Part shown: positions 46,063 through 56,535 of the stretch, piece after piece
Layout of the letters: each line of letters begins with the position of its first letter
Numbering within the stretch: the first letter of the stretch is position 1
Position numbers and translations under genes: made by a program
The notes under the pieces: model-generated
Seen by the model: only the letters and a program-made list of their open reading frames with translations
The model's database searches: none
Told to the model about the DNA's origin: nothing
Source: Prorocentrum cordatum
Taxonomy: Eukaryota; Sar; Dinophyceae; Prorocentrales; Prorocentraceae
Assembly: GCA_963575745.1 (NCBI GenBank)
Contig: CAUYUJ010003448.1
Coordinates: forward strand, 514,512 to 578,511
Reading direction: 5' to 3'
DNA length: 64,000 nucleotides

Positions 46063-46542
46063 CTAGGCGAAGATGGAGCCGGCGAGCGCTGCCAGGAGCC
46101 CGGCCCAGCCCAGGCGGGACCCCGGGAGGGCAGCGCTCCAGGTGCACTGCATGCGCTCGGCGATAATGGGGCCGACGTTAGTCACGATCTCGTCCGCGGC
46201 CTCCCCGAGGCCGGCGACCTCGTTGGTCGCCATCGCCATGACGTCCTTGACGGTGTCTATCACGAGGGGCTGCATGGGATAGATCTTGCCCACCTTCGGC
46301 AGCATCAGCTCGGAGAGCTGCCACACGCTGTGCAGGTTGCTGTGCATGGCGTTCAACTTGTTGTTGTACTCGCTGACGTTGCCCATAAGGCTGGAGATCT
46401 CCGCGCAGGCCTCCGTGATGGTCGAGCTCGCCAGCACGGTGGCGTTCACGTGCAGAGGGACCTCCCCTCTCCCCTTCTCCCCTCTCGGGGCGACGCGAGA
46501 CTCGGGCTCGGGGGGCTCGGCTTGGCCTGACGGGGCCATCAT
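46063..46542 (-). CDS. Terminal exon with hydrophobic tail
   Basis: The frame is open from upstream of 46542 to the stop at 46063, and ATG codons at 46542/46539 may be internal. After a Pro/Glu-rich start comes a region of probable helices (ITEACAEISSLMGNVSEYNN, then SVWQLSELMLPKVGKIYPM and TVKDVMAMATNEVAGLGEAA). The last 20 or so residues are small, then hydrophobic (GWAGLLAALAGSIFA), like a C-terminal membrane anchor or GPI signal. That role is only suggested by the pattern. Confidence 0.55.
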   Translation of the reverse strand: MMAPSGQAEPPEPESRVAPRGEKGRGEVPLHVNATVLASSTITEACAEISSLMGNVSEYNNKLNAMHSNLHSVWQLSELMLPKVGKIYPMQPLVIDTVKDVMAMATNEVAGLGEAADEIVTNVGPIIAERMQCTWSAALPGSRLGWAGLLAALAGSIFA

Positions 46543-46859
46543 GAATGTGACGAGGTCGAGTCTGAAACCTGACGAGAGCTACTGCTGCAAACATCCGACG
46601 AGAACTGGGCGGTCAATCTCCAGGAAGCACCTGTCAAACAGCGTCGGCAAGCCCGAGCTCCGGCGTGCTCGAGACCGACAGGTCCCCGACCCTCCCCGAC
46701 CCTCCCTCCCAGACCCGACCCTTCCCCCCTTGGACCGCATTTGCTCGCAGCCCTTTGAGTATGGGCATGAAGCTCCTTCTCAGCTTGGCGGGCATCACCA
46801 CGTTGAGATCCCTGAGGAAGGGGGGAATGGAAAGAGCAGCAGCAGCAGCAGCAGCAGCA

Positions 46860-46909
<50 letters not shown>

Positions 46910-47498
46910 ACTATGCGCCTGGCAATCTTCTGCCCGTCCGCTTGCATCGCCTTAACTCGGAAGGACGCCTCGTGGAAGAAGCGCGCCATGAGGAACGAGA
47001 GCTCGACGTCGGACGCCTTGCTGGCCGCCATCACAAACTTCGCGGTCTTGCGGCGCGTGGTGTTGAGGAAGTCCTGGACGGACGTCACCACAACCTCCTT
47101 CGACTTTGCCAGCCGCTTCACGAAGACCGGGTTCTCCACCGCCTCTGGCAGGGCCATGAGCACGTCGACCATGACGCCCAGCGACACCTCTCCGAGCATG
47201 GCGTCCGCCGAACCGCCCCTCACGCCCATGAGGGCCTGCGCCTTCTTGATCATCGCCGCCCTGGCAGTGCTGATGACCTCCTCCTTGGCCTTGCGCTCCC
47301 GCTCCTTGGTCTGCCTCCGGTCCTGCGCGGACCTGCGGCGCTTCTCGGCCTCCAGGCGGAGTGCCTTCATAGCCACGGTCGCCTCCCTCTTCGCTAAGTC
47401 CATGTCCTTCTGCTTGGACTTGAAGTTGGCCAGGGCCACCTTCAACAGCTGTGTCTTCACTTTAAAATCCGCGTGGAGGCCCCCGTGGGGCCTCCAGG
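46063..47498 (-). CDS. Multi-exon gene of unknown function (model)
   Basis: Three minus-strand coding segments look like one gene: e1 46919-47498, e2 from 46811 to about 46740, and e3 ending at the TAG at 46063. The e1-e2 junction is phase 2 to 2 (GC donor after ATTGCCAG, acceptor TTCCTCAG) and joins KIA-R-DLNVVM in frame. The e2-e3 junction could not be fixed. e1 is basic and helical, e3 has a hydrophobic C-terminal tail. No family is recognised. The strand matches the ADP-ribosyltransferase gene downstream, in keeping with one-way gene clusters in dinoflagellates. No promoter is visible, and the 5' end may extend past 47498. Confidence 0.5.
46740..46811 (-). CDS. Small internal exon
   Basis: It begins after TTCCTCAG in phase 2 with DLNVVMPAKLRRSFMP and ILKGLRANAVQ, a basic amphipathic stretch in frame with e1. 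The 3' end is uncertain, as several GT sites follow. Confidence 0.4.
46837..46912. repeat. CAG and ACG microsatellite in an intron
   Basis: Eight or more CAG units, then about 17 ACG units. If not spliced out, e1 would run into a poly-Arg then poly-Leu tail. A GC donor just before the run suggests it is intronic. Confidence 0.85.
46919..47498 (-). CDS. Basic helical exon (e1)
   Basis: A 580-nt exon in phase 1 to 2, acceptor CTGATCACAG. An in-frame TGA lies just upstream, so the acceptor sets the start. The translation has a charged helix (AKREATVAMKALRLEAEKRR, ERERKAKEEVISTARAAM), then a more globular-looking part (LGVMVDVLMALPEAVENP, VVTSVQDFLNTTRRKTAKFV). No domain is recognised. Codon use and the absence of low complexity set it apart from flanking repeat DNA. 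Confidence 0.55.
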
Positions 47499-47659
47499 CT
47501 GTGATCAGTCACGCTGCATTGGCTTCAATGCCGTTGTGCTTTCGGCGCAGAAGATCGAAAGAAGTAGCTGACCATTCTACATTACGCTGGATCCGAGATC
47601 CCAAGACCACGGTCCCTAGGACAGCAAGCTGGGAAAACGCTCTACCCCACACATGCACC

Positions 47660-47752
47660 AAAACTAATCTAACAATAATTTAAACATCGTCCCCATACGA
47701 TGTTCAAAACTATTTTTGAATATTCCTCCTGTAGAGGGACATGCCCGACTGA
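47660..47752 (+). mobile_element. hAT-like MITE, left-truncated copy
   Basis: Only the right part is clear: AAACATCGTCCCCATACGAT, then ATATTCCTCCTGTAGAGGGA and ATGCCCGACT. Confidence 0.6.
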
Positions 47753-47913
47753 AAACCACTTTGGACGGCCCTGCACATGCCCCGAGAGGGAGCGCCGGGA
47801 GGGGGCGGGGAGGACTCGTGCGCCCAGCGGGGGTTCGGGCGTGGTCTGGGCCAGTCGGGCGTGAGCGGTCTGCGCAGACGCGAATGCGGCCCCGTGCGAG
47901 AGCGAGGCGAGCA

Positions 47914-48081
47914 CAAAGTCGAGCGTGTCCGTCTACAGGCGGAAGAAACAAACATAGTATAAAACTAGATCAATTGGGGACGATGTGTCTAGTATCTTTT
48001 TGTAGAATTTCGGATATTTTGGGTGAAATTTGTTTTTTGTCCAAAATCCGCCTGTGGGGGGGGGGGACAGGCCCGACCTAA
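47914..48081 (-). mobile_element. hAT-like MITE, copy in reverse orientation
   Basis: The left end is CAAAGTCGAGCGTGTCC, the middle carries GGGGACGATG (reverse of CATCGTCCCC), and the right end is GGACAGGCCCGACCTAA. A perfect 8-bp direct repeat, GGCGAGCA, lies at 47906-47913 and 48082-48089, and the match continues to 13 bp if the next bases are counted. Confidence 0.82.
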
Positions 48082-48359
48082 GGCGAGCACAAAGATCGGA
48101 AGACGACGACGGCGACGACGGCAGCGGTGACGAGGGATGCCCCGATGTCTCAGGAAGGGCGGGGCCAAGCCCAGACATCCGACGTCTGGATGTTTTCGAT
48201 GCGGGATCCCCCTGGAGTCCCCGAGCCGTCTTTTGACAGCTCTGGGGCCTGGAGGAGGGCCCCCAGAGGCCGAAAACGGCCGCGAACTTCCCGCCTTGTC
48301 TTTCTTGCTCACGCCGCGAGCCCTGTTGGGGGGACGAGGGATGCCCTGATGCCCGGGGA

Positions 48360-48545
48360 AGTCCTGAGATCCGACGTCTCAACAAAAAATGAGACGTCGT
48401 GAAAAATCGAGCCTGGAGCTCTGGACCCTATCTGTCTGCGCCATGTTTCAAGCCGGATCGATCCGTGAGGGTCCCGGGGCCCGAAATTCGGCGAACACGG
48501 CCGGCTCGGAAACATTGGGTCGCCAGGATCTCGGGGAGGGTGGGG
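48360..48545 (+). repeat. Dispersed GGATCGAT repeat, forward copy
   Basis: CTGAGATCCGACGTCTCAAC, GTGAAAAATCGAGCCTGGAG, AGCCGGATCGATCCG and CGCCAGGATCTCGGGG, collinear with 29385-29590. Confidence 0.65.
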
Positions 48546-48771
48546 CCAGCGGCAACGCCCGAAGGCCTCGAGCATCCCTCTCCAGCAGCGGGATGGCCTC
48601 GTCGAGGGACGCGGTCACGGCCTCGAGCTTCGCGCGCCGGGGCGCCTCGGCGCCGCGCTTCCTGGGCCTGCCCTCCCCGTCCAGGCCCGAGTGCCCGTGC
48701 AGGAAGTCCGCCTCCTCGAAGTCGAGCTCGGAGAGCTCTCCGTCCTTCGGCGGCGCGCCGAGGGGGCAAGT

Positions 48772-48934
48772 GAAGGGTCGGGCATGCCCTCCTCCAGGGG
48801 GATCTTGGACGAAGGATTAAGAATAGTCAAGCGTGCAGCAAGAATGTTCAAATGATAATCGAAACATCGTCCCCACATTAGCTGTTTTACTAGTTTTGGG
48901 ATATTCCTCCTGTAGAGAGACAGGCCCGGCTTAA
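48772..48934 (+). mobile_element. hAT-like MITE, copy 7
   Basis: GGGTCGGGCATGCCCTCC at the left, AAACATCGTCCCCACATTAG in the middle, GAGACAGGCCCGGCTTAA at the right. The flanks GGGCAAGT (48764-48771) and GGGTAAGT (48935-48942) form a target duplication with one difference. GGGTAAGT matches a strong 5' splice-site sequence. Confidence 0.75.
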
Positions 48935-49060
48935 GGGTAAGTGAGACAAGGGGCTGGCTTCTCGGCAGGCGTCGGGGCTTCCCAGAAGCGCTCTGGCCTC
49001 CTGAGAAGCCCTCGGCGGCTTCGGAGAGAAAAGGCTCGGAAAGCTCATCAGGAGGCCCGA

Positions 49061-49250
49061 TGATGGGCCTGTTTTCCACCACCACCACCACAAATTGGCG
49101 GGGGAGGGGGTCCTCCTCCCCCTCCTCCTCCTCCTCCTCCTCCTCCTCTTCTTCTTCGTCCTCCTCCTCTTCTTCCTTCTCCTCATCCTCGTCCTCCACC
49201 TCCTCCCCCACTTCAACTTATGGTGCTGGTGGTGGACAACAGGCCCATCA
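49061..49250. mobile_element. Trinucleotide-core MITE, copy 4
   Basis: The ends are TGATGGGCCTGTTTTCCACC and GGTGGACAACAGGCCCATCA, with a CTC/TTC core. A perfect target duplication, CCCGA, lies at 49056-49060 and 49251-49255. Confidence 0.83.
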
Positions 49251-49614
49251 CCCGAGGCCTTCCGAGCCCTACGAGAAGGCCCGCCCCTCTGCCTGCCTTC
49301 CTGGGCGCGCCGCCGAGACCGAGACCGGCACTCCCCACCACATCCCTCCCCCGGGGGGTGCGCTCTGGCCCGCGTGCCAGGGCGAGTCCAGCCGTCGCAG
49401 CGAGGGACCCGGGCCCCCCTGCAGGAGGCCCGCGAGGGCTTCAACGACGGAGGGGCAGCAGATTCGGCATGCCTTGCTCCCCCGCATGGCGAAGCCCGGA
49501 CGAAGATATGAAGCCAGGCCGAGATAGATGGGACGTGTATGAGAGCTGGCGGGCTTGGAAAATGCATCGGGCGCCGCAACCGGTCCAGAGCGCTCCGGAA
49601 GACTCTGAGAATCA

Positions 49615-50172
49615 CCCCAGTGCGACCCTACCTAGAAGTTGGAGCCCCTAGGAAAGCAGCATTAGTTGCTATGCTATGCTATGATATGCCATGCTATGCT
49701 GCGCTATGCTATGCTATGCTATGCTATACTATGTGTTGCTATGCTATGCTATGATATGCTGCGTTATGATATGATGTGCTATTATATGATATGTTATGAT
49801 ATGTCAAGATATGATATGTAATGCTGCGCTGTGTTATGCTATGCTATGATCTGCTATGCTATGTTATGCTGCGCTATGCTATGCTATGATATGCTGTGCT
49901 GCGCAATGCTATGCTACGCTATGCTATGCTATGCTGTGCCCTGCTATGCTGAAACTCAGCATAGCTAAGATGAAGGAAATTTAAGCTAAGATAAACCTGA
50001 GCTAAGATGAAGCTAAGCTAAGCTAAGATTAAATATGCTAAGCTAAAGGGGGACGTAACCGGGGGAACCGCGGGGCGGATGCCGGGGGAACCGCCCGGGG
50101 CGCTTTGCACTGCCCAGCCCCTTTAAGCTAAGAGAGTAAGAACCCTTCTAGGCAGAGCCTAGGTAGGGAACA
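49615..50172 (-). mobile_element. Satellite-carrying repeat element, copy 2 (inverted)
   Basis: GCGACCCTACCTAGAAGTTG and GAGCCCCTAGG at the left, an ATGCT/ATGAT pentamer array (about 49665-49960), then AGCTAAG units and the GC-rich block GGGGAACCGCGGGGCG, ending AGAGCCTAGGTAGGG. This is the reverse complement of the layout at 15371-16290, with a shorter array. Confidence 0.65.
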
Positions 50173-50365
50173 TTCCAGGACGCTCTTGGGAAGACAGGAA
50201 AAACACCAATACCACTACTCCCTGGACCTGTCCTGGGCTGCGCTCTGACTAGAATTCCAATGATCATCAAGCCGTGGCGACGAGGGCTCTCCATGACGAG
50301 CAGCGGTATCGGTATCACTTCCTCTTCTGAGCTCTGGAGCGATGCATCTCAGCCCCAGGCCTGCG

Positions 50366-50484
50366 TAAACTTTTGGAGGTCCGCGCGGATTTCTCTGGCT
50401 CGCAGAGCGCGCCAGGGGCGGCGCCAGAGGCGCCGCTAGGGGGTCCCAGGCCCAGATCCAAGAAATCCACGCGGAGCTCCAACA
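50366..50484. mobile_element. GC-rich fold-back element, copy
   Basis: AAACTTTTGGAGGTCCGCGC and GGATTTCT at the left, GGCGGCGCCAGAGGCGCCGC in the middle, AAGAAATCCACGCGGAGCTC at the right. Confidence 0.75.
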
Positions 50485-50711
50485 GATTATGCTGATGCCG
50501 CTTCTTCGAAGCTCAGTCCCAGGCCTGCCTGGCGCTGCTGCGAACCTGAAGACGCGCCAGACAAATCAGCCCCCGGATTCCTCCTGGGGGCCCGGCCCAG
50601 CCAGCTTTGTCGGGCTGCGCCCAGGCGTGGCGGCCAGAGCCTCCAGACAAACGCCCCCCAAAAAAGAAGCCCCGGCGGGATCCCAGTAAGGGGAAGCCTC
50701 CTCTTGCCGTT

Positions 50712-50826
50712 GCTCGGACGTCCATTTCCCGTGCATTTTTCGGTTTCGTGCGTGTGTTTTTTTTTGCTCGATGGTCCAGGATGGTTCTCGATGGATCTCG
50801 CCGAGAAAAAATGCACACGTCCGAGC
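50712..50826. mobile_element. Short inverted-repeat element, copy 2
   Basis: GCTCGGACGTCCATTTCC with GTGCATTTTTCGG, facing CGAGAAAAAATGCAC and CGTCCGAGC. Same family as 2114-2234. Confidence 0.6.
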
Positions 50827-51390
50827 GATGCCAAGTCCTACTGCATGGGCGCACTGCTTGACCTCGCGTGGCATTGCTCGGCGGTGCTGGCCGGCGCAGG
50901 CCTCGCACCGACTGGCGCTTCGAAAGCAAAGAAGAGCCCACTGGGCACAGCCCGCCTGGGGAAACACAGGACGGAGCCTCGAGTGACGAGAGAGCAGCAC
51001 GCGCTCAAACCTATAGGGAGGAGGAACGGAGAAGTGCGAGGCGATGGAGGCATGACGAAAACGGCTGCGAGCTGTCGGACCCCGAGGAGGGCCCCCGCTC
51101 CAGCGGGAACCCCCCTCCGACAACACACACACACACCCGTAGCCCCCAACGGGGGTTCCACCCCGAGCGTCGCAGCGGTCTGGGTGCTGGTTGTCCGCTC
51201 ATGGTCGTCGCCGTCCAGAAAATCGCAAAACAAGTCTTAGCAAAACACGACTAATTTAGTCGTGTGTTGATGAGACTCTGGACTCAGGATAAGAGGGGCG
51301 GGGGGGGGGGGCGGGGCGAACGCCATGCAAGTAAGCTTGCCTGAATATGTTCTAGGGCTTTAACCCTAGAACCTATACTTCTGCTTCATT
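50827..51390. other. Unassigned sequence
   Basis: No recognisable gene. A short inverted repeat AACACGACTAA/TTAGTCGTGTT lies near 51243-51268. Confidence 0.35.
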
Positions 51391-51394
51391 TGTC

Positions 51395-51835
51395 GACCCG
51401 CCTCGAACTGTGGGGGTCCCGGAAAAAACGGGCGCGAAGGCCCGTTGTGAAAAATTGCAACGACCGGATCTGAGGCAATTGGGGAACGAACCAGAGCTTC
51501 GCCGTCGTCGTCCTCGTCCCCAACGCCTAGCTCGTCGTCGAGCTGGAGCTCGTCGTCGCGCTGGAGCTCATCGTCGCGCTGCAAGAGGGCCGCCGGCCGG
51601 TCACCCGGCAGGGCCACGCCCATCGCGGCGAGGCACGCGGCCAACGCGACGGGCAACCGCGCCATGCCAGGCGGCAACGGGGGCCTCTCGAAGCGGCGTC
51701 GGAACAAACCCAGACATGCTCGCGTAGCCCTCAGATCCGGGCGTCGCATTTCTGCACAACGGGCGTTTTCGCCGGGTTTCGGGCCCCGGGACCCTCACAG
51801 ATCGATCTGGTTCGAAACATGACGGAGAAAGACAG
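51395..51835. repeat. Pair of facing GGATCGAT repeats
   Basis: A forward part at 51395-51480 (GGGGGTCCCGG, CCCGTTGTG, CCGGATCTGAGG) and a reverse part at 51725-51835 (CTCAGATCCGGGCG, GGGCCCCGGGACCCTCACAG, ATCTGGTTCGAAACATG) face each other across about 245 bp with a GTCGTCGAGCTGGAGCTC-rich centre. They could be two arms of one fold-back unit. Confidence 0.5.
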
Positions 51836-51879
51836 GGTGCAGGGCTCTGGCGTTATGTTTAGGAGAAAGAAAAAACAAC

Positions 51880-52042
51880 CTAAACATAAACTTTTGGCGC
51901 TCCGCGCGGATTTCTTGGATTCGCGCTGGACCCCCCTTCCTGGCGCGCGGAGCGCGCCAGGGGCGGCGCCGGAGGCGCCGCCGGGGGGCCCAGGCGCGGA
52001 TCCAAGAAATCCGCGCGGAGCCCCAAAAGTTAATGTTTATGT
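51880..52042. mobile_element. GC-rich fold-back element, best-preserved copy
   Basis: The outer arms CTAAACATAAACTTTTGG and CCAAAAGTTAATGTTTATG enclose GCTCCGCGCGGATTTCTTGG and its near-perfect complement, around a GCGCGCGGAGCGCGCC and GGCGCCGGAGGCGCC centre. Nearly the whole unit could fold into one hairpin. There is no coding capacity. Confidence 0.8.
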
Positions 52043-53225
52043 GGTTTATCTTCTTCGATGGAGGCCCCGAAGCGGGGTCGGAGCAGTCGCCTTGTCGGCC
52101 AGGGAGCCAGAGTCCGCGGTGTAGGTGCCCCCGCCTGACAAGCTGTGGGATGCTGGAGCGATGGCGCACCGAGCTCCTTCGCCGAGGTCCTTGCCTCCTT
52201 GGCCTGCCAAGTGACGTGGTGTATGCATCGAGCCCCTCTGGATCGCGCCGCACTGTCGATGCATCGCCGACGCATCGGGGAAGAAGACATGGAGAAGAAC
52301 CTGGCGGCGCGCACGGGGGGGTAGAGGGAGAGGGGAAGGCTTCTTAGAAGAAGGCTGCTCCCTAGAAGGCGCGGGCCCTACATCCACAGACGAGGCCCGC
52401 GCCTTCTGAGAAGCGGGGGCGCTTCTACGAAGCCCTCCCACCCTCCCCCTAAACCTTTCTGCGCGTGTCCGATCCTCCTCATCGTCCTCATCCTCCCTCC
52501 CCTCTGATCCCAGGCAGCGGGTCGGCTCCCCGCCCAACGTACGCCACGGAGGGCGAGGCCCACATCCTCTGGCCGACGATCGCCCAGCCTTCGCCCCTCC
52601 CCCAGCCCGGTCCTCCTCCTCCGCATCCTCCTCCTGCCCCCCCCCCCCCCCTATGACCCCCTCTGCGCGTGGCCGAAGCAAAGGCCCCAGCTCGCGCGAA
52701 ATCGCCTATGCACCGGCGGTGCGGCGCGATACCTCCTCCGACCACATCTGCTCCGAGCCCCAGTCTGGGAGGCCCCGATGGCGAGGGGGGCCCCTCCAAA
52801 AGTGTAGTGTGGAGTAATGGTTTGAGCCAGAACGACTACGGATGGGATGCACATGGACATAATTACTAGTTCGATGTGTCCACCTCGGAGACGTGCGTCC
52901 GACCCGAGTATGTGGCACAACCATCTTGCAATACATCGTTTCACAAGCGGTACGGCCAGAAATTGGCGCGCGCGCGTCGCCCGGTGGGGGACGGCGCACA
53001 CATAATGTTAGAATGCTGGGGTGACGCCGACGACGCCAACCCTTCTCGCGCCGCGAACGAAACACGACAGAAAGTGTTGTTGCCGTGTTCGGCCTGCCAG
53101 GGGCCCTCATCGGCCCCATGGGACTGTCAAAACACAACAATCGGTCGAGGAAAAAACCATACACCATTAGCCTGGCGAAGGACCCAACCATATGCAGTTG
53201 AGAGTACCGCAATTGTGAATATCTT
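52043..53225. other. Unassigned sequence
   Basis: CCTCC-rich near 52430-52660. GCATCGGCGATGC-type motifs at 52240-52290 and 52700-52730. No gene is recognised. Confidence 0.3.
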
Positions 53226-54935
53226 CTTCGGTGGCGCTCCCTAGGGGGCCACGAGCCGTATGAGGGGTGTGCCGAAATGCGTGGCAGTGTACACAACACG
53301 AACGAAGACGATAGGTCCGAATATGAAAGCTTGAGCGCGTGCGAGTCGGATCGCGAGCGAGTCTGATTATGAATGAATCTGCGCGCGATTGATTCTATTC
53401 GCATGAATGCGTGCATGGATACGCCCAGTGTAAATGTATGTATACGACTGTGAACAGTTTGGGTCTGCGTGACTCTCGGTACTCGTGACTCTGAGCGTCG
53501 CCTCTGCAGGGGGCTTCCCTGGGAACCCCGACGGCAGCGCCCGCGCGCCGCGACGCCCATGTCGGCACGCCACACACCTGGTGTGCGGGACGCATGCGGA
53601 CGGCAGCACTGGGGCCTTCGGTGGAGCTCCCTGTGGGGCCACGAAACGTGTGAGGGGTGTGCCGAAATGGGTGTGCGGGACGCATGCGGACGGCAGCCAT
53701 GGGGCCTTCGGTGGAGCTCCCTATGGGGCCACGAAACGTGTGAGGGGTGTGCCGAAATGGGTGTGCGGGACGCATGCGGACGGCAGCACTGGGGCCTTCG
53801 GTGGAGCTCCCTGTGGGGCCACGAAACGTGTGAGGGGTGTGCCGAAATGGGTGTGCGGGACGCATGCGGACGGCAGCCATGGGGCCTTCGGTGGAGCTCC
53901 CTATGGGGCCACGAAACGTGTGAGGGGTGTGCCGAAATGGGTGTGCGGGACGCATGCGGACGGCAGCACTGGGGCCTTCGGTGGAGCTCCCTGTGGGGCC
54001 ACGAAACGTGTGAGGGGTGTGCCGAAATGGGTGTGCGGGACGCATGCGGACGGCAGCCTGGGGCCTTCGGTGGAGCTCCCTGTGGGGCCACGAAACGTGT
54101 GAGGGGTGTGCCGAAATGGGTGTGCGGGACGCATGCGGACGGCAGCCTGGGGCCTTCGGTGGAGCTCCCTATGGGTGTGCCGAACGCATGCGTGGGGCAC
54201 GGTGTGTGTGCCGAAATGGGTGTGCGGGACGCATGCGGACGGCAGCCTGGGGCCTTCGGTGGAGCTCCCTATGGGGCCACGAAACGTGTGAGGGGTGTGC
54301 CGAAATGGGTGTGCGGGACGCATGCGGACGGCAGCACTGGGGCCTTCGGTGGAGCTCCCTGTGGGGCCACGAAACGTGTGAGGGGTGTGCCGAAATGGGT
54401 GTGCGGGACGCATGCGGACGGCAGCCATGGGGCCTTCGGTGGAGCTCCCTATGGGGCCACGAAACGTGTGAGGGGTGTGCCGAAATGGGTGTGCGGGACG
54501 CATGCGGACGGCAGCACTGGGGCCTTCGGTGGAGCTCCCTGTGGGGCCACGAAACGTGTGAGGGGTGTGCCGAAATGGGTGTGCGGACGCATGCGGACGG
54601 CAGCCACTGGGGCCTTCGGTGGAGCTCCCTATGGGGCCACGAAACGTGTGAGGGGTGTGCCGAAATGGGTGTGCGGGACGCATGCGGGCGCAGCACTGGG
54701 GCCTTCGGTGGAGCTCCCTATGGGGCCACGAAACGTGTGAGGGGTGTGCCGAATTGGGTGTGCGGGACGCATGCGGACGGCAGCACTGGGGCCTTCGGTG
54801 GGGCTCCCTATGGGGCCACGAAACGTGTGAGGGGTGTGCCGAATTGGGTGTGCGGGACGCATGCGGACGGCAGCACTGGGGCCTTCGGCGGAGCTCCCTA
54901 TGGGGCTACGAAACGCTGTACTGGGTGGGTGAAAC
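53226..54935. repeat. 90-bp tandem array with dimeric higher order
   Basis: The main array runs from 53581 to about 54930, with about 15 units of 90 bp starting GTGTGCGGGACGCATGCGGA and ending GGGGTGTGCCGAAATGG. Early units alternate two types, CAGCACTGGGG/CCCTGTGGGG and CAGCCATGGGG/CCCTATGGGG, making a 180-bp dimer. A diverged partial unit lies at 53226-53280, before a GAGTCTG-type stretch (53310-53500). Because 90 is divisible by three and stops are rare, several frames stay open with a 30-residue period. No start context, splice site or conserved frame supports a protein. Confidence 0.9.
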
Positions 54936-55046
54936 GCAGGGAAGAGGGGGCGGAGGGAGGCGGAGGAGGAGGAAGGAGGAAGGAGACGCGGGGCACCGTC
55001 TCTTCAAAACGAGGACCCAACACCACAGGATGGTTGGGAACAACGT

Positions 55047-55117
55047 TCGGAGGTCCGCGCGGACTTCTTGGATCGGCGCTGCCAGGGGGGGGGGGGGGCC
55101 AGCGCCCATCCAATAAA
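55047..55117. mobile_element. GC-rich fold-back element, shortened copy
   Basis: TCGGAGGTCCGCGCGGACTT and TTGGATCGGCGCTG, then a G run and GCCCATCCAATAAATCCGCG. The middle is largely deleted. Confidence 0.6.
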
Positions 55118-55203
55118 TCCGCGATGACAGCCTTCGTCGAATCTGAGCTTAGTAAGGTGTGCCCCAAGCCTCTGAGGGCACAGTGGGAGATAAGAAACAA
55201 ATG

Positions 55204-55363
55204 TTAAATCGGGCCCGTCCTCCTACGGGGGATTTTGGGTGAAAAATCGAAACTATTGAAACAATGCTCCCAAAATATCAAACACTGCTAAACCAAATCG
55301 TCCCCGGACTAGTTTCCTGATATTTTTGAATGCTCCTCCTGTAGAGGGACAGGCCCGACTTGA
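55204..55363 (+). mobile_element. hAT-like MITE, copy 8
   Basis: TTAAATCGGGCCCGTCCTCC at the left, AAATCGTCCCCGGACTAGTT in the middle, GTAGAGGGACAGGCCCGACT at the right. The flanking 8-mers AACAAATG and AACTAACG match at six of eight positions. Confidence 0.72.
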
Positions 55364-55795
55364 AACTAACGTGAGGCACTCCTCAGCACGCCCGACTGAA
55401 CAGCAGGGCGGCAGAGGAGCGGGCGAGCAAGACTGCCCCCCACGGGGCAGAAGCCTGGGCGTGAGCGCCGCGCGGAGTCGCTCCGCGAGGGCCGCCGGCG
55501 GACGCAAACCTTCTCTGACCACCTGCCAGATCACCTCAACCCAACCCGAAGACCCGAATTTCGGGTTCGGGGGCGTACGGGCTTCATACGTGATTCTGTC
55601 CATGCTCCCCGACCGCCCCTCACACTGGAAATGGAGGACAAATCAGGGCCTTCGGGTTGGGTTGGGGTGTTTTGGTGGGCGGTGATGCTCGGACCGTGAA
55701 AAAACAGCACGACGGGAAAATTTCAGCAGTTCTCGGCGCCCGAAGGCCCTTGCGGGTGCCCGGGGCCGTCCAGAAGCAGCCTTCGATGGAAAGGC
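55364..55795. other. Unassigned sequence
   Basis: No recognisable gene or repeat. Confidence 0.3.
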
Positions 55796-55800
55796 TGGCC

Positions 55801-56053
55801 TGATGGGCCTGTTTACCACCACCATCACCACCACCACCACAAGCTGGAGGGGGGAAGGAGGTGTAGGACGAGGAGGAGGAGGAGGAGGACGAAGAGGAGG
55901 AGGAGGAGGAGGAGGAGGAGGAGGAGGAGGAGGAGGAGGAGGAGGAGGCGGAGGAGGAGGAGGAGGAGGAGGAGGAGGAGGAGAGGAGGAGGAGGAGGAG
56001 GAGGAGGAGGAGGAGGAGGAGGTGGAGGACCCCCTCCCCTCGCAGGCCCATCA
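55801..56053. mobile_element. Trinucleotide-core MITE, copy 5
   Basis: The ends are TGATGGGCCTGTTTACCACC and CGCAGGCCCATCA, with a GGA core, the complement of the CTC core in other copies, so the element is inverted or the core differs. The flanks TGGCC (55796-55800) and TGGTC (56054-56058) match at four of five positions. Confidence 0.75.
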
Positions 56054-56535
56054 TGGTCCCCGGACCGACGCGACTGCGGCAGGTCGAGAGGAGAGGGGCA
56101 GGGCGGGCGTCCAGGCCGCGCCCCCGCAGGAAGCTCCCCGGAGGCCCTCCCGACGCCCCGACCGAGGCTCCCCCCCCCCGGGGACGCCCAGGAGGACCCC
56201 CCAGGAGGGCAGCACGATGGCGGGACATGGTGGACGCCCCCGAGAGGCCCCTGGTCGGCGTCAAGCGCACGTCGTTCATTTCTGATCGTGCTCGTCTCTG
56301 ATTGTTCCTGGCCCCCTAGTGGCCAGGAAGGGGCCCAGGATAGAACATTTAGAAATGAAAGGGTCTTGACCCCCCAAAAATCAAATTATCCCGGCAAAGC
56401 AACCTAACAGCGATGTGTAGGAGCATATCTGGAAGCATTCCCCTTAAGATTCACATGAGAATCCAGTTGTAGAATTCTGCTGTTCTCGCAGTCGCAGTCG
56501 CATTCGCGATGAAAGTCGCAGTGGCAACGGCAGTC
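56054..56535. other. Unassigned sequence
   Basis: GC-rich to 56280, then more AT-rich. No gene is recognised. Confidence 0.3.

Noticed and set aside
53469-55207. Long open frames (up to 423 codons) with a 30-residue Cys/Trp-rich repeat
   Set aside because: They arise from a 90-bp tandem array that keeps several frames open on both strands. No frame is preferentially conserved and no splice or start context is seen.
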